Shown here: in pieces, positions 19,270-27,502 of the stretch
Layout: each line of letters starts with the position of its first letter
How positions within the stretch are numbered: the first letter of the stretch is position 1
Assembly: GCA_023427985.1 (NCBI GenBank)
Contig: JAEYZM010000004.1
Span: 124,001 to 188,000 of the forward strand
Reading direction: 5' to 3'
Origin: Bacteroidota bacterium
GTDB taxonomy: Bacteria > Bacteroidota > Bacteroidia > Sphingobacteriales > Sphingobacteriaceae
Length of the DNA: 64,000 nucleotides
Program-made: the position numbers and the translations under genes
Notes under the pieces: model-generated
Seen by the model: the letters and a program-made list of their open reading frames with translations, nothing else
Told to the model about the DNA's origin: nothing
Database searches by the model: none

Positions 19270-20362
19270 ACTTTTTACTTAACTCAACGAAGAAAGCCCA
19301 CCAGCCCACATTTCCATAATTACTTCCTTGTCGGACAATAATTAAATTCTTTTCTGGATTCACATAGATGTATTGGCCTAAAATTCCTTGAGCCATGAAT
19401 CCATATTCGGGTTGAGGCATCCACCATTGATACTGATAATACAATGGGCTTGCAGCACTGGTGTCTCTACTTAGTGATGCATCGACATAAGCTCTTGGAA
19501 TAATCTGTTGACCCTTCCATTCGCCCTGATTGAGATAGAGTCGACCGAATTTCGCAAAATCTCTGGCGGTGGCATTGATGCAACAAAAGGTTTTTTCGAG
19601 TCCATCTTTTTTTCGGTCGATGCTCCAAGAAGCGTCGCTTTCCATGCCCAATGGCGTCCAAATTTTTTCTTGTAGATACTGCGTCACAGTTTTTGTTTTC
19701 AATGCACGTTCTAAAATCAATCCGAGCAATTGAGTATTTCCACTTTGATATTCGAAGCGTGTTCCGGGTTCTGCTTTCAGTTTCATTTTCGAAATGGATT
19801 TCTTCAAATTTCTTCCGTAGTAAAATGTTGCAGCATCGCCGAAAGGATTGTAATAACTTTCATTGAATTCGAGACCTGATGTCATTTGAAGAACATGTTT
19901 AATGCTCACTTTTTCAAAACCATTTTTCTTTAATTCAGGAATATAATTGACAATGGGCTCATCAACAGATTTTATGTAGCCATCTGCTATAGCAGCTCCG
20001 ATTAATGCCGATGTGAAGGATTTGGCTACAGAGAAGGAAGGCACTACATCGTTCTTAGAATATTTATTAAAATAGTTTTCATACAGAATGGTATCGTTAC
20101 GAATTATTAAAAATGATACCGTTTTATTTTTCTCTAAAAATTCTTCGAATTCCAATTCTTTATCGCCCACTTTAAAAGAGCGCGGTCTTATGTTTTCATC
20201 TCGTTCATAGAACTTGAAAGGTTCTGCAGAAGCTTTCAAATCTCGTTTCGGAAATTTTTTATGATCATTTATATCGGCAAAATTATAAATGAAAAATCGG
20301 CCTACTTTACAAGAAGAAAATAAAAATAAGCCAATCAAAAATATTGGATAAAATTTTCTCAT
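19265..20362 (-). CDS. Serine hydrolase lipoprotein, beta-lactamase class C / esterase family
   Basis: The 365-residue protein has a lipoprotein signal (MRKFYPIFLIGLFLFSSC, Cys at residue 18), so it is probably lipid-anchored. The class C serine-hydrolase fold is shown by SVAK (near residue 111) in FSVAKSFTSALIG and by YQSGNTQLLGLI, the YxN-like motif with Ser in the middle position. A late tryptophan-rich YYQYQWWMPQPEYGFMAQG segment takes the place of the KTG box. Such proteins are usually esterases or peptidases acting on the cell envelope, and substrate cannot be deduced. It converges with gyrB and shares its terminator hairpin. Confidence 0.85.
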
Positions 20363-20379
20363 AGAGAAAGATAAGCATT

Positions 20380-20811
20380 TTACTTATCTAACCAAAGTTG
20401 CTTGTTTTTATAATCGATAAGTGCATTCATTTTATAGAGAATGTCGTTACCGATAACTCCAGAAATTTGGGGGAGATTTAATTTAGAATAAGTTTGATTT
20501 ACATGTGACAAATCGAGAATGGCAGTGAAAAAATTTTCGAACACATGATCCCCTAGTTTGAATTCTTCGATTGTAGTTTCAAAGCTTTCCATATCGTTGG
20601 TACCGAGTCCCGAAGATATTTGAGTGGTGGCATTGATTTGTAATGCAGGCAAATTTTTCTGCACGAATTCTAAATCGAAAGCAGTTTGAGATGCTCCAGT
20701 ATCTAAAATAAATGCAGCTTCCATTCCATTTACTAAGGCATTAACTTTAAGATGAAAGCCTTGTTCGTTTAGATGGATAATTTCGAAAGGAATTGCTTTA
20801 ATTTTTTTCAT
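20380..20811 (-). CDS. Retropepsin-like aspartic protease domain protein
   Basis: The protein is 143 residues from the chosen ATG at 20811 (MKKIKAIPFEII). A frame-extending ATG five codons upstream lies inside the terminator hairpin of mdh and is unlikely to be used. The motif FILDTGASQTAFD (DTGA catalytic loop) and the late ISGVIGNDIL (hydrophobic-hydrophobic-Gly flap-type) segment mark a single-domain pepsin/retropepsin fold. Such proteins act as homodimers. No signal peptide is visible. It starts just after mdh and is followed 17 bp later by the serine hydrolase. Confidence 0.82.
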   Translation of the reverse strand: MKKIKAIPFEIIHLNEQGFHLKVNALVNGMEAAFILDTGASQTAFDLEFVQKNLPALQINATTQISSGLGTNDMESFETTIEEFKLGDHVFENFFTAILDLSHVNQTYSKLNLPQISGVIGNDILYKMNALIDYKNKQLWLDK

Positions 20812-20818
20812 AAAAAAA

Positions 20819-20840
20819 AGAGGCATTTTTCAATGCCTCT
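20819..20840 (-). terminator. Intrinsic terminator of mdh
   Basis: AGAGGCATT pairs with AATGCCTCT. On the minus strand the stem is followed by a run of eight T. It lies 14 bp downstream of the mdh stop and covers the spurious upstream ATG of the retropepsin-like frame. Confidence 0.9.
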
Positions 20841-20854
20841 TCTGTTGTTAGTTA

Positions 20855-21793
20855 TTATACTAATTTCATATCAACCAATACACTGTTCATGTTACGAACT
20901 GCATCGGCACTCTTATTAAACAAAGCTTGTTCTTCTTCGTTTAATTTATAGTCAACAATTTTTTCCCAACCATTTCTACCAATCACCACTGGCACGCCTA
21001 AGCAAATGTCCGACTGACCGTATTCGCCTTCCAAGGAAACGCAGCAAGGGAATAATTTTTTCTCATCGCGCACGATACTTTCTACCAATGCAGCACCTGC
21101 AGCGCCTGGAGCATACCAAGCAGAAGTACCCAATAAACCAGTTAAAGTTGCACCACCTACCATCGTATCGGCAGCGATTTTCTTCAACTTATCGGCATCC
21201 ATCAAATTTGAAACCGGTAGACCATTGATGTTCGCTAAACGCGTTAAAGGAATCATCGTTGTATCGCCATGACCACCAATCACCACTCCGTGTAAGTCGG
21301 CCGATGAGCAATTTAACTCTTGCGATAAATAATATTTGAATCGAGCCGAATCTAAAATTCCGCCCATACCAATAATTCTATTTTTAGGCAATCCACTTGA
21401 TTTCAAAGCCAAGTACGTCATGGTATCCATTGGATTAGAAATCACCACGATGATTGCATTTGGAGAATATTTTAAAATATTTTCAGTTACACCTTTTACA
21501 ATACCAGCGTTGATACCAATTAATTCTTCACGCGTCATTCCAGGTTTACGAGGAATACCAGAAGTAATCACCGCCACATCTGTACCTGCTGTCTTAGTAT
21601 AATCGTTGGTACTACCAATGATTTTTGTATCAAAGCCCAACAATGCAGCTGTCTGCATCATGTCCATCGCCTTACCTTCTGCAAAGCCTTCTTTGATGTC
21701 TACTAAAACTAATTCACTTGCAAGCTCTTTTCTCGCAATATTATCGGCACATGTAGCACCCACCGCTCCTGCACCTACTACTGTTATTTTCAT
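20855..21793 (-). CDS. mdh: Malate dehydrogenase
   Basis: This enzyme interconverts malate and oxaloacetate with NAD in the TCA cycle. The Rossmann loop (VVGAGAVGATCADNIA), the mobile loop with substrate-binding arginines (GIPRKPGMTREEL), VISNPMDTMTYLA and the catalytic histidine motif GVVIGGHGDTTMIP are all present. The 312 residues and the RKPGMTR loop fit the LDH-like tetrameric MDH class. A -7-like TATATTCG lies upstream on the minus strand. It is followed by a strong terminator. Confidence 0.96.
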   Translation of the reverse strand: MKITVVGAGAVGATCADNIARKELASELVLVDIKEGFAEGKAMDMMQTAALLGFDTKIIGSTNDYTKTAGTDVAVITSGIPRKPGMTREELIGINAGIVKGVTENILKYSPNAIIVVISNPMDTMTYLALKSSGLPKNRIIGMGGILDSARFKYYLSQELNCSSADLHGVVIGGHGDTTMIPLTRLANINGLPVSNLMDADKLKKIAADTMVGGATLTGLLGTSAWYAPGAAGAALVESIVRDEKKLFPCCVSLEGEYGQSDICLGVPVVIGRNGWEKIVDYKLNEEEQALFNKSADAVRNMNSVLVDMKLV

Positions 21794-21888
21794 ATGATAA
21801 ATTATTAAAGGAATTTTGGCGAATATAGAGAAGATTCATTAGTTTATAAAACCTTTTATTATTTTCGAAGCAATAAATGTTCTAAGGT

Positions 21889-22797
21889 ATGTTGAAGAAA
21901 ATTTTATTGACGGGAAGCAATGGTTTGTTGGGACAAAAAATCATAGACCAATTGCGATATCATACAGAATATGAATTAATTGCAAGTTCTAAAGGAGAGA
22001 ACAGGTATCCAAAAGAAGGCGGATACATTTATGAGAATCTCGATGTTTGCAATCCATTAGAGCTCGAGCGCATTGCAGCCAAGTACGAGCCTTATGCCAT
22101 CATACATACTGCGGCCATGACCAATGTGGATCAATGCGAGACAGAGCGCGAGCAATGTGACCGTTTGAATGTCGATGCAGTGCAGTATTTGATCGATGTC
22201 TGCAAAAAGCGAGCAATATACCTCGTACATTTGTCGACCGATTTTGTGTTCGATGGGAAGAAAGGAATGTATGAAGAAACAGATGCTCCTAACCCATTGA
22301 GTTATTACGGAAGTTCGAAATTAAAAGCAGAGGAGTTATTGTTGAATAGCTCGATTGACTACTCAATTTTAAGAACCATTATTGTTTACGGACTAGCAGC
22401 CAAGATGAGTAGATCGAACATCGTGCTTTGGGCAAAATCTGCTCTGGAAAAAGGTGATAAGATCAAGGTGGTTAACGACCAATTTAGAATGCCTACATTA
22501 GCTGAGGATTTGGCCGATGCTTGTGTGAAAGCAGTAGACAAGCGTGCGAAAGGAATTTATCATGTTTCAGGAAAAGATTATATGAGTGTGATTGAAATGG
22601 TGAGGCGCATTGCAAAGCATTACGGATTGAATGAAGGATTAATTGAAGAAACGAATTCGGGAACATTAAACCAAGCAGCTGTACGTCCGCCGAATACTGG
22701 TTTCAAAATAGACAAGGCCATTAAAGAATTGGGGTATGCGCCACACAGTTTTGAAGAAGGATTAGACATTGTGCGAAAACAATTAGAGAAAAAATAA
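21889..22797 (+). CDS. RmlD-like NAD(P)-dependent sugar-nucleotide reductase (SDR superfamily)
   Basis: The 302-residue extended SDR has the N-terminal loop LLTGSNGLLGQKII and VHLSTDFVFDGKKG. Its catalytic YxxxK is YYGSSKLKAEELL, with Ser/Thr of LSTDFVF upstream. The overall pattern matches dTDP-4-dehydrorhamnose reductase (RmlD), which makes dTDP-L-rhamnose. However, no rmlA, B or C genes are nearby, so a related role in another sugar nucleotide remains possible. It is divergent from mdh. It is followed by a peroxiredoxin gene after 61 bp that show no recognisable feature. Confidence 0.8.
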   Translation: MLKKILLTGSNGLLGQKIIDQLRYHTEYELIASSKGENRYPKEGGYIYENLDVCNPLELERIAAKYEPYAIIHTAAMTNVDQCETEREQCDRLNVDAVQYLIDVCKKRAIYLVHLSTDFVFDGKKGMYEETDAPNPLSYYGSSKLKAEELLLNSSIDYSILRTIIVYGLAAKMSRSNIVLWAKSALEKGDKIKVVNDQFRMPTLAEDLADACVKAVDKRAKGIYHVSGKDYMSVIEMVRRIAKHYGLNEGLIEETNSGTLNQAAVRPPNTGFKIDKAIKELGYAPHSFEEGLDIVRKQLEKK

Positions 22798-22858
22798 GTT
22801 AATTAAGTTTGGCATTGTCCAAGCGCTAGAACATCGACATAAACAAAAACAAAAATAT

Positions 22859-23326
22859 ATGAGTATTTCAGTAGGACAAAAAGCACCGGATTTTACATTG
22901 TTCAATACCGACAAAAAAGAGGTTAAATTATCTGATTTCGCTGGGAAAAAAGTGATCATTCATTTCTTCCCACAAGCGTTCACAGGCAACTGCACCACGC
23001 AATTGTGTACGATGCGCGATAATTTAAATTACTATACCAATTTAAACGCAGTGGTATTGGGTATTTCGGTGGATTCGGTATTCACATTAGGGAAATTCAA
23101 GGAAGAGCAAAACTATAATTTCGATTTACTTTCTGACTTCAACAAAGAAGTATCACGTTCATATGGAGCTTTGTATGAAGATTGGATTTTGAACATGAAA
23201 GGAGTTGCAAAAAGATCGGCGTTTGTTATTGACGAGGCAGGCGTTGTAAGGCATGCAGAAGTTTTAGAAAGCGCAGGCGATTTGCCAGATTTTGAAAAAA
23301 TAAAAGAGGTGGCAGCGGCGATATAA
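22859..23326 (+). CDS. Thioredoxin-fold peroxiredoxin
   Basis: The 155-residue cytoplasmic protein belongs to the AhpC/TSA superfamily and reduces hydroperoxides through a cysteine. The active-site segment is FFPQAFTGNCTTQLCTMRD, with peroxidatic Cys near residue 46 in the TxxC context and a second Cys five residues later. The general pattern (GQKAPDFTL at the start, GISVDSVFTLGKF, then RSAFVIDEAGVVRH) is closest to AhpE/BCP-like redoxins. An intrinsic terminator follows at 23380-23417. Confidence 0.85.
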   Translation: MSISVGQKAPDFTLFNTDKKEVKLSDFAGKKVIIHFFPQAFTGNCTTQLCTMRDNLNYYTNLNAVVLGISVDSVFTLGKFKEEQNYNFDLLSDFNKEVSRSYGALYEDWILNMKGVAKRSAFVIDEAGVVRHAEVLESAGDLPDFEKIKEVAAAI

Positions 23327-23329
23327 GTT

Positions 23330-23378
23330 GCGTACTGCGTATTGCGAATTGCGAATTGCGAATTGCGAATTGCGAAGG
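23330..23378. repeat. 7-bp tandem array after the peroxiredoxin gene
   Basis: Seven 7-bp units stand in register: GCGTACT, GCGTATT, four GCGAATT and GCGAAGG. It begins 4 bp after the peroxiredoxin stop and ends directly at the terminator hairpin. It resembles one arm of the convergent array at 8051-8117. Confidence 0.92.
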
Positions 23379-23379
23379 G

Positions 23380-23417
23380 ATAGTGCTAGTTTTTAGATGC
23401 TGGCACTATTTTTTTTA
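23380..23417 (+). terminator. Intrinsic terminator of the peroxiredoxin gene
   Basis: ATAGTGCTAG pairs with CTGGCACTAT (one G-U pair) across a 13-base loop and is followed by eight T. It directly abuts the 7-bp array. Confidence 0.85.
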
Positions 23418-23549
23418 TTATTTAGTCGTTCCGTTTCTGTTAGCACCCACTCCCCACTAAAACTCTCCACTATTCTCTAGTCACTAGTCACTCCATCTAC
23501 AGGACTAGCATCCCGATAGCTATCGGGATAGCACACTAGCATACTAAAT
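23418..23549. repeat. Intergenic spacer with ACTAG-type repeats and one CCCGATAGCTATCGGG palindrome
   Basis: No gene is seen. The spacer contains CTAGTCACTAGTCACT-like repeats near 23478-23492. The palindrome CCCGATAGCTATCGGG lies at 23512-23527, flanked on each side by ACTAGCAT-type words. It ends at the -33 element of the tRNA promoter. Confidence 0.8.
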
Positions 23550-23579
23550 TTGTTTTTTATTCCAATATTACTATATTTG
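23550..23579 (+). promoter_or_regulatory. Consensus Bacteroidota promoter of tRNA-Arg
   Basis: TTG at 23550-23552 is followed after exactly 19 bp by TATATTTG at 23572-23579. This is the full TTG-N19-TAnnTTTG consensus known for the Bacteroidota primary sigma factor. Transcription would start near 23586, about 37 bp before the mature tRNA. Confidence 0.85.
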
Positions 23580-23622
23580 CAGCCCCGAACGGTGGTTTAG
23601 GGGAATATTGAAATAAATAATT

Positions 23623-23699
23623 GGACTCGTAGCTCAACTGGATAGAGCATCTGACTACGGATCAGAAGGTTTGGGGTTCGAATCCCTACGAGTCCACCA
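23623..23699 (+). tRNA. tRNA-Arg (anticodon ACG)
   Basis: A complete cloverleaf is visible: acceptor stem GGACTCG/CGAGTCC, D-arm AGCTCAACTGGATAGAGCA, and an anticodon stem TCTGA/TCAGA with loop CTACGGA. The T-arm loop is GGTTCGAATCC, and the discriminator A is followed by an encoded CCA (23697-23699). The anticodon ACG reads CGN arginine codons after A34 is deaminated to inosine. A consensus promoter precedes it and an intrinsic terminator follows at once. Confidence 0.97.
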
Positions 23700-23732
23700 A
23701 AGCCCGAATAAGCTTGCTAATCGGGCTTTTTT
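23699..23732 (+). terminator. Intrinsic terminator of tRNA-Arg
   Basis: AAAGCCCGA (23699-23707) pairs with TCGGGCTTT (23721-23729) and is followed by a T run. It ends 24 bp before adk, so adk needs its own promoter or partial read-through. Confidence 0.9.
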
Positions 23733-23756
23733 AATTTTATAAAACCCAATAAAGTC

Positions 23757-24332
23757 ATGTTAAATCTGGTATTATTTGGTCCTCCGGGAGCAGGAAAAGG
23801 AACTCAATCTGAAAAATTAATCAACAAATTCCAATTGGTTCACCTATCGACCGGTGATATTTTAAGAGCTGAAATCGCCAATGGTACTACATTGGGATTG
23901 GAAGCAAAAAAATTGATGGACCAAGGGGTATTGGTGCCCGATGAAGTGGTGATTGGAATGATCAGCAATAAATTGGATGCGAACAAAGATGCTAAAGGAT
24001 TTATTTTCGATGGATTTCCTAGAACAGTAGCACAAGCGGAGGCATTGGATGTTTTATTAAGCTCAAAAAATACTGGCATTACAAAAATGATTGCCTTAGA
24101 AGTAGAGCACGATGAATTGAAAAAGCGATTGCTATTAAGAGGAAAAGATTCGGGTCGACCAGACGATGCAAATCCAGAGATCATCGAAAAAAGAATACAA
24201 GAATATTTGAACAAAACAGCACCTGTTGCTGAATATTATAAAACTCAAAACAAATTTTCATCGATAAATGGTATAGGTAGTATTGAAGAAATTTTCGATG
24301 CTATTTGTGGAGAGATCGTAAGTGGGAAATAG
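23757..24332 (+). CDS. adk: Adenylate kinase
   Basis: This enzyme equilibrates ATP, ADP and AMP. The P-loop GPPGAGKGTQSEKL (residues 7-20), the AMP-site LSTGDILRAEI, FDGFPRTVAQAEAL and RPDDANPEIIEKRI are all characteristic. The 191 residues indicate the short form with a small LID lacking the zinc-finger insert. The stop codon TAG lies in the start of an A-rich repeat stretch (24333-24379). Confidence 0.97.
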   Translation: MLNLVLFGPPGAGKGTQSEKLINKFQLVHLSTGDILRAEIANGTTLGLEAKKLMDQGVLVPDEVVIGMISNKLDANKDAKGFIFDGFPRTVAQAEALDVLLSSKNTGITKMIALEVEHDELKKRLLLRGKDSGRPDDANPEIIEKRIQEYLNKTAPVAEYYKTQNKFSSINGIGSIEEIFDAICGEIVSGK

Positions 24333-24379
24333 GTAAAGGGAAAAGGTAAAAGAAAATAGAAAAAGGAAAATTGAAAATC
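24333..24379. repeat. Degenerate A-rich GGAAAAT-type repeat after adk
   Basis: Irregular GGGAAAA, GGTAAAA, GAAAATA and GGAAAAT words follow directly after the adk stop. They continue the pattern begun by the last codons (GGG AAA TAG). The unit resembles the regular arrays at 15340-15367 and 28596-28623. Confidence 0.6.
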
Positions 24380-24389
24380 GTAGATGCAG

Positions 24390-24481
24390 CCCGATAGCTA
24401 TCGGGAGAACCTACGAGCATACGAGCATTCGAACCTCCCGATAGCTATCGGGAGAACACACGAGCAAACGAACACACGAAC
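24390..24481. repeat. 8-bp array with two CCCGATAGCTATCGGG palindromes, ending at the obgE ATG
   Basis: The order is palindrome (24390-24405), 8-bp units CCTACGAG, CATACGAG and CATTCGAA, palindrome (24437-24452), then units CACACGAG, CAAACGAA and CACACGAA. A single C then leads directly into the obgE start codon at 24482. The last units are the same as those that precede ftsW on the other strand. No ribosome binding site other than this repeat is visible. Confidence 0.93.
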
Positions 24482-25477
24482 ATGTCTGGATCCAATTTTG
24501 TTGATTACGTAAAAATATGTTGCCGATCTGGAGCAGGTGGAGCTGGCTCTATGCATCTACATCGGGATAAAAAAACGGCGATGGGTGGACCAGATGGAGG
24601 TGATGGAGGAAGAGGTGGACATATTATCGTTCGTGGTAACAAACAATTTTGGACATTACTTCACTTAAAATATAGGAAGCACGTAATTGCGGAGGCGGGA
24701 GTTTCGGGGCAAGGAGGATTGCGAACGGGCCGACAAGGTCAGGATGAGATTTTGGAGGTGCCATTGGGAACGATTGCTAAAGATGCTGAGACGGGCGAAA
24801 TTGAGTTTGAAATTACAGAAGACGGACAAGAAAAAATATTATTACCTGGAGGAAGAGGCGGATTAGGGAATTGGCATTTTAGATCTTCCACCAATCAGAC
24901 CCCTCGATTTGCACAACCGGGTGAACCTGGGCGAGAGTCTTGGAAAATTTTAGAGTTAAAGATTCTTGCCGATGTAGGGCTAGTAGGCTTCCCTAATGCT
25001 GGAAAGTCGACCTTATTATCGGTCTTAAGCGCTGCAAAACCAGAGATTGCCGATTATCCATTTACAACTTTAGTACCCAATTTAGGAATTGTATCCTATC
25101 GCGATAATAAATCTTTTGTAATGGCCGATATTCCGGGTATCATTGAAGGAGCATCGCAAGGCAAAGGTTTGGGTATTCGATTCTTAAGACATATTGAACG
25201 AAATTCGGTATTGTTGTTTATGATACCTGCTGATGCGAACGACATCAAAAAAGAATTTCAAATACTATTGAATGAAATCCAACAATATAATGCCGAGTTA
25301 ATGGACAAACCTAGAATTTTAGCCATTACTAAATCGGATATGTTGGACGATGAGTTGAAATTAGAAATGCAGAAAGAATTGCCAAGCGGAATTACATCGA
25401 TCTTCATATCCTCAGTAGCTCAACAGGGTTTGTTAGAACTTAAAGACATGCTTTGGAAGGCTATAAACGAAAATTAG
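24482..25477 (+). CDS. obgE: Obg-family GTPase (CgtA)
   Basis: This essential ribosome-associated GTPase is linked to 50S maturation and stress signalling. The glycine-rich Obg fold is at residues 1-160 ([21 protein letters not shown]...). The G domain follows with G1 [12 protein letters not shown]2 TTLVPNLG, G3 DIPGIIEGA and G4 TKSD. At 331 residues it lacks the C-terminal OCT domain, as in many Gram-negative forms. Its start is preceded by an 8-bp repeat array. Downstream, 25478-25626 shows no gene. Confidence 0.97.
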   Translation: MSGSNFVDYVKICCRSGAGGAGSMHLHRDKKTAMGGPDGGDGGRGGHIIVRGNKQFWTLLHLKYRKHVIAEAGVSGQGGLRTGRQGQDEILEVPLGTIAKDAETGEIEFEITEDGQEKILLPGGRGGLGNWHFRSSTNQTPRFAQPGEPGRESWKILELKILADVGLVGFPNAGKSTLLSVLSAAKPEIADYPFTTLVPNLGIVSYRDNKSFVMADIPGIIEGASQGKGLGIRFLRHIERNSVLLFMIPADANDIKKEFQILLNEIQQYNAELMDKPRILAITKSDMLDDELKLEMQKELPSGITSIFISSVAQQGLLELKDMLWKAINEN

Positions 25478-25626
25478 CTAAACAACCCCTCCAATAAGAC
25501 ATAATTTTACGAACTAGGAACAATTATTATTCATAATTTGTAACCTATATAGTCACATTTCGTATAAAGTTTCTTAATGGTCGATTTAAGATAATTAAGC
25601 CTTAGGTAATTATTAATCTGGTGTGT

Positions 25627-26019
25627 ATGAACAATAAGAAAGTTTTAGTAGTAGAAGACGACGATATCAGCCAATTTCTTATTCGTAAAATGTTGGAAAG
25701 TTATAACATCGATGTTAATGTAGTTTCCAATGGTCTTGAAGCCTTAGAGAATTTAAGTTCAAACGAATACGATGTGATTTTGATGGACATCGAAATGCCA
25801 GTAATATCAGGGTATGAAACCATCCGTAGACTAAAAAATGGCGACTTTTCCGAACAAGTAAAATCGACTCCTATCATTGGCATATCGGCCAACCCATTTG
25901 ATCACGAAGAACACGTGTATCTAGAGCATGGGATGGATGCGTATATCAGCAAGCCAATATCACCAGAACAATTAGAACATAAAATTTCAAGTTTGATTCG
26001 TTCGAAGAAAACTAGTTAA
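25627..26019 (+). CDS. Stand-alone CheY-like response regulator
   Basis: This is a single REC domain of about 130 residues. The acidic pocket VVEDDD (residues 8-13), phosphoacceptor Asp54 (VILMDIEMP), Ser/Thr position (GISAN) and Lys (ISKPIS) are all present. There is no output domain, so it probably relays phosphate or acts by protein contact. The ATG at 25627 is preferred to an in-frame GTG two codons upstream. The NtrC-like gene follows after 29 bp and no histidine kinase is adjacent. Confidence 0.88.
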   Translation: MNNKKVLVVEDDDISQFLIRKMLESYNIDVNVVSNGLEALENLSSNEYDVILMDIEMPVISGYETIRRLKNGDFSEQVKSTPIIGISANPFDHEEHVYLEHGMDAYISKPISPEQLEHKISSLIRSKKTS

Positions 26020-26048
26020 AATTAAATTTTATATTATTTTTGGTTACG

Positions 26049-27410
26049 ATGAACCAGAAAGATCGATTTAAAATTTTTATTGTTGAAGATGACAATTGGT
26101 ATGCTCGATTTTTAGAGCATCAATTAAGTTTAAATCCCGACCACGAAGTAAAGTTATTTAGTGATTCTAAAAGTTTGACTAAGGAATTGCAGAGCAATAA
26201 ACCACATGTGGTCACGCTCGACTATAATCTTCCAGATACTAATGGCTCTAGTCTTTTAAGAGAAATCAAAAAATTAAGTGATAAGTCGAGAGTTATAGTT
26301 ATTTCAGGTCAAGATGATGTTGAGACTGCAATTAATCTAATTAAAGAAGGAGCATACGATTATATAGTAAAGAATGACGATACCAAAAATAGAATTGGTA
26401 ACATCATTCAGCATGTGAAAGAGAATCTCTCTTTAGAACAAGAATTAGATATTTTAAGAGCGGAAGTAAAGATTAAATACGAGTTTGAAAAAAATATCAT
26501 AGGTAACAGTCCTGCTATTAAGAATATCTTTGGATTAATGAGTAAGGCAACTGGTTCAAAAATCAATGTATCAATTACTGGTGAAACAGGAACGGGAAAG
26601 GAATTAGTAGCAAAATCCATTCATTACAATTCGGATCGAAATAAAAAACCATTTGTAGCCGTCAACGTGTCGGCGATTCCTCAAGACTTAATAGAATCGG
26701 AATTATTCGGACATGAAAAAGGATCTTTTACTGGGGCACATACAAGTAGAATTGGTAAGTTCGAAGAAGCAAACGGTGGAACTATTTTTTTAGATGAAAT
26801 TGCAGAATTCAACCTCAACTTGCAATCGAAATTATTACGTGTATTGCAAGAGCGAGAAATTACCAAAGTAGGTAGCAATGAAATTACTCCAATTGATGTA
26901 CGAGTAATAACAGCTACCCATAAAAACTTAAGTGAAGAAGTTAAGGCAGGTAGATTTAGAGAAGATTTGTACTACCGGTTAATTGGATTACCTATTGAAC
27001 TCCCTCCTCTACGTGAACGCGACAATGACGTATTGTTAATTGCTAAACATTTCATTACTATTTTTTGCAAAGAGAATAGAATGAAGTTAAAGGTCTTAAG
27101 TAAAGAGGCTAAAGAAAAACTAATGAATCATCATTATCCAGGTAATATACGTGAATTAAAGGCGATGATAGAACTAGCGATCGTGATGGCCGATAGTGAT
27201 ACGGTAGAAGCTGATGATGTAAAAATAAATGTCATCAATAATGTAGAGGATATTTTAAAATTAGATTTAACGCTTGAAGAATTTAATTATAAAATTATAC
27301 AACATTATCTCGATAAGAATAATAAAAATGTGATAAGTACTGCTAAAAAATTAGGCATCGGTAAATCCACCATTTATCGAATGATTCAAGAAGGACATGT
27401 GATTGCTTAA
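26049..27410 (+). CDS. Sigma-54-dependent NtrC-family response regulator
   Basis: The 453 residues contain REC (1-120, phosphoacceptor Asp58 in TLDYNLPD). An AAA+ sigma-54 activation domain follows (about 148-385) with Walker A GETGTGKE, the sigma-54 contact loop GSFTGAHT in place of canonical GAFTGA, and Walker B GGTIFLDEIAE. A Fis-type helix-turn-helix ends it (NVISTAKKLGIGKSTIYRMIQE). It should activate RpoN promoters when phosphorylated. The ATG at 26049 is chosen over an upstream TTG. It is followed by a strong terminator. Partner kinase and targets are unknown. Confidence 0.93.
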   Translation: MNQKDRFKIFIVEDDNWYARFLEHQLSLNPDHEVKLFSDSKSLTKELQSNKPHVVTLDYNLPDTNGSSLLREIKKLSDKSRVIVISGQDDVETAINLIKEGAYDYIVKNDDTKNRIGNIIQHVKENLSLEQELDILRAEVKIKYEFEKNIIGNSPAIKNIFGLMSKATGSKINVSITGETGTGKELVAKSIHYNSDRNKKPFVAVNVSAIPQDLIESELFGHEKGSFTGAHTSRIGKFEEANGGTIFLDEIAEFNLNLQSKLLRVLQEREITKVGSNEITPIDVRVITATHKNLSEEVKAGRFREDLYYRLIGLPIELPPLRERDNDVLLIAKHFITIFCKENRMKLKVLSKEAKEKLMNHHYPGNIRELKAMIELAIVMADSDTVEADDVKINVINNVEDILKLDLTLEEFNYKIIQHYLDKNNKNVISTAKKLGIGKSTIYRMIQEGHVIA

Positions 27411-27428
27411 AAATGATACATAAACAAT

Positions 27429-27466
27429 AATGCCCCAAATATTCAAATTTGGGGCATTGTTTTTTT
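27429..27466 (+). terminator. Intrinsic terminator of the response-regulator pair
   Basis: AATGCCCCAAAT pairs with ATTTGGGGCATT (12 bp) across a short loop and is followed by a T run at 27460-27466. It lies between convergent genes. Confidence 0.92.
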
Positions 27467-27502
27467 ATCATTATTTTTACTCTTAATTTATTTTTCTTCC
27501 AA

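Noticed and set aside
20811..20826. Upstream ATG of the retropepsin-like gene (MPLFF)
   Set aside because: It lies within the mdh terminator stem and T run. The next ATG at 20811 fits better.
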